Below are positions 1 through 6,398 of a stretch of 8,541 nt of DNA, one piece after another (the first letter of the stretch is position 1; each line of letters starts with the position of its first letter). Source of the DNA: Armatimonadota bacterium. GTDB lineage: Bacteria > Armatimonadota > Zipacnadia > Zipacnadales > UBA11051. The DNA lies in assembly GCA_003542955.1 (NCBI GenBank), contig DPJP01000198.1, positions 10,180 through 18,720 of the forward strand, written 5' to 3'. Both the position numbers and the translations under genes were made by a program. The notes under the pieces were generated by a model. That model saw nothing but the letters and a program-made list of their open reading frames with translations. It made no database searches and was not told the DNA's origin.

Positions 1-321
1 CGAATAGAGGACGTTGATTCCGACATTGGCCCCCAGGTTGATGCCGGAGACCACCAGGTCCACGGGCCCGCCGGCCAGTTCCCGGATGCCGATCTTCACG
101 CAATCCGCCGGCGTCCCCGCTACGGCATAGCCGAGGGACTGTCCGTTCTTCCTGGCCTTTCTCACCATCAGCGGTCTGAACAGTGTGATGGCGTGCCCCA
201 CGGCGCTCTGTTCCACCTCCGGGGCCACAACGAGACACTCGGCATCCAGGGACAATTCGCGATGCAGGGCAGCAAGCCCCCGGGCATAGATCCCGTCGTC
301 ATTCGTCAGCAGAAACCTCAT
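1..321 (-). CDS. surE: 5'/3'-nucleotidase SurE, N-terminal part (truncated by window edge)
   Basis: SurE is a metal-dependent nucleoside monophosphate phosphatase (5'/3'-nucleotidase, often also acting on polyphosphate) in the cytoplasm. The 107 visible codons start MRFLLTNDDG, the family hallmark. The expected metal-site residues are D8, D9, S39 (in EQSAVGHA) and N95 (in SGINLGANVG), the same numbering as known for Thermotoga SurE. The motif AGTPADCV (68-75) is also typical. Full-length family members have about 250 residues, so roughly 140 are missing past base 1; nothing visible suggests a broken gene. The ATG at 319-321 is preceded by GAGG (329-332 on the plus strand) at 7 nt. That site overlaps the stop codon of the upstream gene, so translational coupling is likely. 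Identification is very secure. Confidence 0.96.
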   Translation of the reverse strand, partial: MRFLLTNDDGIYARGLAALHRELSLDAECLVVAPEVEQSAVGHAITLFRPLMVRKARKNGQSLGYAVAGTPADCVKIGIRELAGGPVDLVVSGINLGANVGINVLYS

Positions 322-328
322 CGGGAAT

Positions 329-332
329 CCTC
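329..332 (-). promoter_or_regulatory. Ribosome binding site of surE, overlapping the upstream stop
   Basis: GAGG on the minus strand lies 7 nt before the surE ATG and shares base 332 with the TAG stop (332-334) of the preceding gene. This arrangement fits translational coupling of the two genes. Confidence 0.7.
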
Positions 333-1549
333 TATTCTCTCACGGGCACGATCTGGCCCTGGGTGATTCTCAGTATCACGGCGCTCCTCCGGCTCTCTCC
401 GTCCGGTGCAAATTCAAGCCTGCCGGCAACTCCCCGGAAATCCCGGTTCTCAAGGATCATCCGTCGCAGTTCCTCCCTGGAACCGGGTTTCTCATCCAGG
501 ATGATCCGGACGGCAAGATTCGTCCCGTCAAATGCCATTGCCTCGAGGCTTCCCGGTTCACGACCGGTTGCTGCATAATACCGCTCAATAAAATTATGGA
601 CCGCCCGGGATGGATCATTCGTGCAGAACATATCCGTAAAAACGGCTCCTTCCAGAACGTTCCCTCCCGTCCGAAGCCTGGCGGGATGGTTCCAGGATGA
701 CAGGCCCATCATCTGGACACCCCCGATTTGAAGATCGGCCAGTTGCGAGGCCGTCAGCAATGCCGGTCCCAGGGAATCGGGAAGGAAAAGGGCTTCGAAA
801 TCCACGGCCGCTGATCCCTTAATCTCGATCGTTCCCTCCGGCTCCACAATCACTTTTCCGGGAATCCCCTTGACGCCGGTCAGGGACCGGATCTCGTCCG
901 CAAAATCAGCCTGCCGGCGGCCATACGTTCGCTCGCGCAGGATCCGTCCGCCGCGGCGGGTCACTTCCTCCCGGAACAGCATTGCCGCTTCCCTGCCGCT
1001 ATGGTCCCCGGGATGGAGCATGGCAAAGCGCCGAAGCCCCTTTCGAGTGACGGCATGGTCGGCCAGGGCCTGAATCTGTTGCCGGATTGTAAGGGAATCT
1101 CTCAGGACATAGCCATTCTCGCCACCGATTCCCTCCTGCTGGGTAAACACGAGGATCGGCACCTTCTTTTCCCGTGCGAGGCGTGCCGCCTCCGTTCCCT
1201 CCCCCAGCGGCCCGAGAATCAGGATGACCTTCTCGCGATCCGCCAGTTCCTGAACCAGGCCGTAAAGAGTCTCGGAACGGCTTTCTGAATCGCGGATCTG
1301 CAAGGTGAGACGGGAGTGGTTCGTGCGATCCCAAACGGCCGCGGCCATCAGGATGGCGTCCAGGACACGGTTCCCATAGGCTGCATATTTACCGCTGAGC
1401 GGAAGAATGACGCCGATCGTCGCCGTTGTGCTTTTTTCCCCAGCCTTTCCGGAAACGGGCGGGAAGCCCCGCTGATCCGAGCACAAGGCAACCCGGGCGG
1501 GAAGGGAGAAGATCAGAATGGACAGAATGATAAAGAGGAAACGTTTCAT
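332..1549 (-). CDS. Periplasmic binding-fold protein, LpoA / branched-chain amino acid receptor type
   Basis: This is a secreted type 1 periplasmic binding-fold protein. Its N-terminus (MKRFLFIILSILIF) is a clear signal peptide. The mature part opens with TIGVILPLSGKYAAYG, the first strand and helix of the Peripla_BP_6 family; ILGPLGEGTEAA, KKVPILVF and AMAFDGTNLA are further fold landmarks. Proteins like this are annotated as ABC amino-acid receptors or as penicillin-binding protein activators (LpoA-like). No transporter genes are adjacent, so a solitary envelope role is plausible but inferred. The signal sequence ends near VALC, which is not a good lipobox (L before C), so it is probably not a lipoprotein. 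I chose ATG 1547-1549 because the signal peptide starts there. An in-frame ATG (1577-1579) and a TTG (1607-1609, at the terminator T-tract) would add non-secretory residues. The ribosome site before 1549 is weak. The stop is 10 nt before surE. About 405 aa. Confidence 0.85.
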   Translation of the reverse strand: MKRFLFIILSILIFSLPARVALCSDQRGFPPVSGKAGEKSTTATIGVILPLSGKYAAYGNRVLDAILMAAAVWDRTNHSRLTLQIRDSESRSETLYGLVQELADREKVILILGPLGEGTEAARLAREKKVPILVFTQQEGIGGENGYVLRDSLTIRQQIQALADHAVTRKGLRRFAMLHPGDHSGREAAMLFREEVTRRGGRILRERTYGRRQADFADEIRSLTGVKGIPGKVIVEPEGTIEIKGSAAVDFEALFLPDSLGPALLTASQLADLQIGGVQMMGLSSWNHPARLRTGGNVLEGAVFTDMFCTNDPSRAVHNFIERYYAATGREPGSLEAMAFDGTNLAVRIILDEKPGSREELRRMILENRDFRGVAGRLEFAPDGESRRSAVILRITQGQIVPVRE

Positions 1550-1607
1550 TGGTGGACCACCGGAATCAAGCGTTGACATGCTACAGGAAATACGTCCCTC
1601 CGTCGAC

Positions 1608-1646
1608 AAAAAAAGGCCCGGAACCGGTCTGACCGGCCCCGGGCCT
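1608..1646 (-). terminator. Intrinsic terminator of dnaK
   Basis: On the minus strand an 8-bp perfect outer stem, AGGCCCGG/CCGGGCCT (1614-1621 with 1639-1646), encloses a 2x2 internal loop and a 5-bp inner stem (1624-1628 with 1632-1636) with a 3-nt loop. It is followed at once by seven T residues (1614 down to 1608). It sits 18 bases after the dnaK stop, a textbook Rho-independent terminator. It should isolate dnaK from the binding-fold gene and surE downstream on the same strand. Confidence 0.93.
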
Positions 1647-1664
1647 CAAATCGGGGGACTGTGC

Positions 1665-3539
<1,875 letters not shown>

Positions 3540-3617
3540 GCGAACTTCACCGCCTTGAAAGATGGGTCACATACGAGCCGGTCTGCGTATGGTGGTTTGC
3601 ATTGTCGATCTCACAAC

Positions 3618-3641
3618 GCGCTCATTATAGACGTTGAGTGC
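3618..3641. promoter_or_regulatory. Imperfect inverted repeat flanking the dnaK -10 box (possible operator)
   Basis: GCGCTC (3618-3623) and GAGTGC (3636-3641) form an inverted repeat with one mismatch around the -10 box. The right arm extends into the 8-bp palindrome AGTGCACT (3637-3644) within the promoter spacer. The GAGTGC arm recalls the CIRCE element bound by HrcA (TTAGCACTC-N9-GAGTGCTAA), but the spacing is 12 rather than 9 and the outer arm bases do not match. It could be a diverged operator or chance. Confidence 0.25.
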
Positions 3642-3652
3642 ACTACTGTCAA
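3624..3652 (-). promoter_or_regulatory. Sigma-70-type promoter of dnaK
   Basis: On the minus strand TTGACA (3652-3647) and TATAAT (3629-3624) are both perfect consensus, separated by 17 nt. An A/T-rich stretch lies upstream of the -35 box. Transcription should begin near 3617, giving a leader of roughly 78 nt before the dnaK ATG at 3539. This indicates strong housekeeping transcription. No heat-shock sigma-32-type promoter is seen in the leader. Confidence 0.9.
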
Positions 3653-3750
3653 GTTTATTTAGTCCGGTCCTGCAATATGCTCGTCGTAGGCTCGCGGAGC
3701 GGCATTCGTGCGCCTGAGCAGTGGCGTGGGGCCGACCCCTGCACACGGCG

Positions 3751-3781
3751 ACGCCCCCCGCGCAAGCGCAGCGGGGGGCGT
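3751..3781. terminator. Stable GC-rich hairpin, possible terminator
   Basis: An 11-bp perfect stem, ACGCCCCCCGC (3751-3761) with GCGGGGGGCGT (3771-3781), closes a 9-nt loop. It lies 117 bases after the stop of the minus-strand DUF1559 gene and could end its transcript. However, no T-tract follows on the minus strand; the only T-rich run (TTGTGTT) is on the plus side. Its direction is therefore uncertain, and it may be a structural or Rho-assisted element. Confidence 0.45.
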
Positions 3782-3809
3782 TGTGTTGGCAACCAGTAAC
3801 CGGCAGATG

Positions 3810-3828
3810 GCGCGGATGGGCTCCGCGC
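3810..3828. repeat. Short inverted repeat (hairpin)
   Basis: GCGCGGA (3810-3816) and TCCGCGC (3822-3828) form a 7-bp perfect stem with a 5-nt loop. It lies between the pilin-like gene and the larger hairpin at 3751-3781. No T-tract follows in either direction. It may help stabilise or end the mRNA of the DUF1559 gene. Confidence 0.4.
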
Positions 3829-3897
3829 GTCCAGCGGGGCGGGTGATGGCCGGACCGTGGCCGAACTCAGTCCCGCAGGACGGGCGTCTGAGACCTG

Positions 3898-4524
3898 TTA
3901 GCTGTCTGCATCCCAGAGCTTGGTGTCGTCGGCAAGAGCCTGCTGACTGAACCACTTCGCGTGTCCGTCGACAAACCCGTAGTTTCCGCCACCGTTATGC
4001 CGTATCGAGTTGGAGTACGTACTGCCGTAGACACTGCACCCGTACAGGTACAGGCCTCCGTTCGCGTACAGTGCCCCCGTGGCGCGGGTGTAGTTGTCGT
4101 TATCGCCACAGTAGATGGTTTCGGCAGGACGTGGGATCTTCGCCATGTGCCGCGCCTCATAGGAGGCGTAGTAGTACCCGCCGGCTTCATGGACCACGAG
4201 TCCGTAGCCGCGGGCCTGGGTTGGGTCACTGGGACACTGCCAAATCTGGGCGTTCTTCACGTACGGCGCCAGCGCACCGTCACTCACGGCCGGGTTCCAG
4301 AAGTAGTGCGGCGTCACGGGCAGGGGGTAGCAGATGCATAGCCACTCGTCGTAGTCCTGGGCGTATGACAGAGAAGCCAGCATGATCTGCTTGACGTTAC
4401 TCAGACAGGTTGACTGACGCGCCTTCTCTCTCGCGCGCGCAAAGACGGGAAACAGGATCGCCGCCAGGATGGCGATGATCGCGATGACGACCAGCAACTC
4501 AATCAGCGTGAAGCCGCGTCTCAT
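3898..4524 (-). CDS. DUF1559 pseudopilin-like protein (prepilin N-terminus, H-X9-DG C-terminus), copy 1
   Basis: This is a probable type II secretion/type IV pilus-like surface protein. Its 208 residues begin with a type III prepilin leader, MRRG|FTLIE, with the methylated F after cleavage and glutamate at mature position 5. A hydrophobic helix follows ([19 protein letters not shown]). The conserved STCLSNVKQ segment (38-46) and the terminal H-X9-DG motif (H176, D186-G187, then HAKWFSQ) mark the DUF1559 family, abundant in Armatimonadota and Planctomycetota and of unknown exact function. The middle is rich in Tyr, Gly and Asn with several cysteines, as in exported beta-rich domains. I chose ATG 4522-4524 because the prepilin leader starts there and GGAGG lies 7 nt upstream; the open frame continues to 4740 but that extension is not prepilin-like. 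The gene lies 155 bases downstream of a paralogue on the same strand. Confidence 0.9.
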   Translation of the reverse strand: MRRGFTLIELLVVIAIIAILAAILFPVFARAREKARQSTCLSNVKQIMLASLSYAQDYDEWLCICYPLPVTPHYFWNPAVSDGALAPYVKNAQIWQCPSDPTQARGYGLVVHEAGGYYYASYEARHMAKIPRPAETIYCGDNDNYTRATGALYANGGLYLYGCSVYGSTYSNSIRHNGGGNYGFVDGHAKWFSQQALADDTKLWDADS

Positions 4525-4531
4525 AGTCTGA

Positions 4532-4536
4532 CCTCC
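4532..4536 (-). promoter_or_regulatory. Ribosome binding site fixing the start of DUF1559 copy 1
   Basis: GGAGG on the minus strand lies 7 nt before ATG 4522-4524. It supports the prepilin start over the longer open frame that begins at 4740. Confidence 0.8.
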
Positions 4537-4632
4537 GGGGGGGCGATAGGGTGTGCCCCTGAAGCAATGCTCGCACGTTGGGTGTGGTATATCAAGGACG
4601 TACACGCGCACGCACGCATTCCCTGGTTCTGT

Positions 4633-4654
4633 GTTGCCGGGCAGGAGTTGCCGG
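4633..4654. repeat. Short direct repeat GTTGCCGG between the pilin-like genes
   Basis: GTTGCCGG occurs at 4633-4640 and again at 4647-4654, a 14-base period. It lies in the 155-base gap between the two DUF1559 genes (4525-4679), where I find no clear promoter or terminator. It could be a protein-binding site or chance. Confidence 0.3.
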
Positions 4655-4679
4655 CGACCTCCACGTCCCTCGGCCCGCC

Positions 4680-5348
4680 TCAGTCGTCCGCGATGGTGTA
4701 CCACTGCGGGCTGCCAAGGATCGTCGACTGCGAGTACCACTTCGCATGGCCATCACAGAAGCCGTAGTTGGCGCCGTCGTTGTGAAGGTTCGGTGTGTGA
4801 GTGGTACTGCCGGTGTAGAGGTGGTACTGCCAGTTGCCGCTGTAGTTGGAGATGTCGGCGAGGTTGATCGTCTCTGCCGGCTTCTTGATCTCGGCCATCG
4901 CCCGCCAGGGCTGCCCGTCTGCATAGTAGTAGCCAAGACCGTTGGTGTAGCTCGAACTCTGCGTGCCGATGTTGTAGCCGTAGCCCATCTCTGCGTATCG
5001 CACACCGACGGCATTGCATGTCGAGGTGCTGCCGGACATGTTCTGCACGAGCGATGGACACCGGTACACCTGGGCGTTCTTCACGTATGGCTGGATCACG
5101 ACATACCACACGCCATAGTCGAGGGTGACGCCCGCCATGTAGGGCCAGTTGTAGGACTTGGGCAGGACCTCGTCATAGTCCTGGATGTACATCTGCACAC
5201 CAATGCAAAGCTGCTTGACATTGCTCAGGCAGGTTGATTGCCTTGCTTTCTCTCTGGCCCGTGCGAAGACGGGGAAGAGGATCGCTGCCAGGATGGCGAT
5301 GATGGCGATGACCACGAGCAGTTCAATCAGCGTGAAACCGCGTCTCAT
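4680..5348 (-). CDS. DUF1559 pseudopilin-like protein, copy 2
   Basis: Probably exported and assembled or anchored through a prepilin-type helix, like copy 1. Its first 46 residues are identical to copy 1 (prepilin leader MRRG|FTLIE, hydrophobic helix, STCLSNVKQ). The end carries the H-X9-DG signature (H189, D199-G200, then HAKWYSQ). The central region (about 60-185) differs but keeps landmarks such as PYVKNAQ (88-94), a CPS motif (97-99) and KPAETI (156-161). Five cysteines are present (40, 48, 97, 111, 198). At 222 aa it is at the short end for the family. ATG 5346-5348 is chosen by the leader, with AAGGAAGG about 10 nt upstream. The 5' coding DNA of the two copies differs at many silent sites, so the duplication is old and the N-terminus is under purifying selection. 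It is first in a likely two-gene unit. Exact function unknown. Confidence 0.9.
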   Translation of the reverse strand: MRRGFTLIELLVVIAIIAILAAILFPVFARAREKARQSTCLSNVKQLCIGVQMYIQDYDEVLPKSYNWPYMAGVTLDYGVWYVVIQPYVKNAQVYRCPSLVQNMSGSTSTCNAVGVRYAEMGYGYNIGTQSSSYTNGLGYYYADGQPWRAMAEIKKPAETINLADISNYSGNWQYHLYTGSTTHTPNLHNDGANYGFCDGHAKWYSQSTILGSPQWYTIADD

Positions 5349-5358
5349 GGGCTATGCA

Positions 5359-5366
5359 CCTTCCTT
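5359..5366 (-). promoter_or_regulatory. Ribosome binding site of DUF1559 copy 2
   Basis: AAGGAAGG on the minus strand ends 10 nt before ATG 5346-5348, a purine-rich site at acceptable spacing. Confidence 0.6.
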
Positions 5367-5414
5367 TGACGGTGTTGTTGTCAACCCTCTGCGGGTATAC
5401 AAGTGTGTGCGGCC

Positions 5415-5443
5415 ACACTAACAGCCCGACAACCGTGTGTCAA
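5415..5443 (-). promoter_or_regulatory. Possible promoter of the DUF1559 pair
   Basis: On the minus strand a perfect -35 box TTGACA (5443-5438) is followed after 17 nt by TAGTGT (5420-5415), which matches only 3 of 6 consensus bases. An inverted repeat, AGTGTG-N6-CACACT (5402-5419), overlaps this -10 region and could be an operator. A second TTGACA lies nearer the gene but has no good -10 partner. Confidence 0.35.
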
Positions 5444-5573
5444 GCGCGACGGCGTCCAACATGAGCCGACGGCTGCCCGCCGTGCCATTGGAGGAATGCG
5501 CCTCCTCCGCGCAGAACCCCGCATACTGTGGAGCCCCACGACCCTCGTGCACGTACCCACCCCGAGAACTGAT

Positions 5574-5577
5574 GGAG
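5574..5577 (+). promoter_or_regulatory. Ribosome binding site choosing the GTG start of the isomerase-like gene
   Basis: GGAG lies 8 nt before GTG 5586-5588. The only ATG nearby (5579-5581) is in another frame, and the in-frame upstream ATG (5403) would add 61 residues of no TIM-barrel character. Confidence 0.7.
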
Positions 5578-5585
5578 TATGCACA

Positions 5586-6383
5586 GTGATTTCCTACGCG
5601 ACTTCCACCTGGTGCTGGACCACGGAGCAGATACGCGTCGACGACCTCATCGAGGAGTTCATCGGCTATGGCTACAACGCCATGTCCTTCTCGACCGCGC
5701 ATCTGAAGGCCCAGCCGGAGGACGCCGTGCGCCGCGCCGCCGAACTGGTGAAGCAACACAACCTGCCCGTCACCTTTCACGGCAATACGGGGATCGGCTT
5801 CGACCAGTTGATGGAGTATGTCGCCATGTTCAGCCCACGCGTGGCATGCATCACCTTCGATGCCACCAGGGCAAAGGAGCCGCGTGGGATGCTCTACGAC
5901 GCGGCTGAGATGGCGCCCTTCATCCGTGCGGTGCTTGACGCCACCGCCGACACCGGCATCCTCGTCGGCGTCGAGGACTTCCCGCTCAACCGCGAAGCGG
6001 CCGACTTCTACGGCGACGACCTTGCCGCCGTCATCGACGATCCACGGTTCGGCATGCTCGTCGATGTCGGGCACATGAACATGTACCTGACCAGTGAACG
6101 CTACTATGCAGGCATGAGCATCGCCGACTACTTCAATGCGCTACCCTTACCGGTCATCGAGCTGCATCTGCATGACAACAACGGCTATCAGGATCAGCAC
6201 GGCTGGTTCGGCATGGGGACACTGGACTTCGCGGCCGTTGCCGACGCCGCGCGGGCCATCGGGTTCCAGGGAGTCTCCACCATCGAGATCGCACCCGGGA
6301 TGCACGGCTCGACACCGGACGCCGACCGCCCCCATGCGCGCACCACGCTCGAGCAGTGGAAGACGCTGTGGCCGACGGCCTGA
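5586..6383 (+). CDS. Sugar phosphate isomerase/epimerase-like TIM-barrel protein
   Basis: A cytoplasmic xylose-isomerase-like TIM-barrel protein (AP endonuclease 2 superfamily), the group that includes sugar isomerases, epimerases and some inosose or keto-sugar enzymes. In the 265 residues, likely divalent-metal ligands sit at the usual strand ends: E130 (GVEDF), D160 and H163 (LVDVGHMN), H194/H196 with D197 (ELHLHDNNG), and E234 (STIEI). H65 in TFHGN and the GMGTLDF segment (209-215, usually GDGTIDF) also fit. The length is normal. No signal peptide is present. GTG 5586 is preferred over the in-frame ATG at 5403, because the upstream 61 codons look non-coding and a ribosome site lies 8 nt before the GTG. 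Arginine codons (8 of 13 CGC) match the N-terminal part of dnaK. Substrate unknown. It converges with the glycosidase-like gene 15 bases away, so a shared carbohydrate role is possible but unproven. Confidence 0.87.
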   Translation: MISYATSTWCWTTEQIRVDDLIEEFIGYGYNAMSFSTAHLKAQPEDAVRRAAELVKQHNLPVTFHGNTGIGFDQLMEYVAMFSPRVACITFDATRAKEPRGMLYDAAEMAPFIRAVLDATADTGILVGVEDFPLNREAADFYGDDLAAVIDDPRFGMLVDVGHMNMYLTSERYYAGMSIADYFNALPLPVIELHLHDNNGYQDQHGWFGMGTLDFAAVADAARAIGFQGVSTIEIAPGMHGSTPDADRPHARTTLEQWKTLWPTA

Positions 6384-6398
6384 CCCCGGCCGCTCGGG

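Larger units (their letters stand above)
3653..3897. other. Non-coding stretch between dnaK promoter and the first DUF1559 gene
   Basis: I see no convincing gene in these 245 bases. Small open frames on both strands lack ribosome sites and run through the hairpins. The stretch holds a very stable GC hairpin (3751-3781), a second 7-bp hairpin (3810-3828) and a short CCCG/CGGG stem (3872-3884), all between the stop of the pilin-like gene and the dnaK promoter. Confidence 0.6.

Noticed and set aside
1550..1609. Extended starts of the binding-fold gene (ATG 1579, TTG 1609)
   Set aside because: Both would put 10-20 polar residues before the signal peptide, and the TTG lies in the terminator T-tract. 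The ATG at 1579 cannot be fully excluded because GGAGGG lies 16 nt upstream of it.
4525..4740. 72-codon extension of DUF1559 copy 1
   Set aside because: A prepilin leader must be at the N-terminus, and GGAGG sits 7 nt before ATG 4522-4524.
5403..5585. N-terminal extension of the isomerase-like gene from ATG 5403
   Set aside because: The 61 extra codons have no signal peptide or barrel character and cover the likely promoter region. A good ribosome site precedes GTG 5586.
5418..6074. Minus-strand open frame of 218 codons over the isomerase-like gene
   Set aside because: It is antisense to the gene with clear metal-ligand motifs and has no family features of its own.
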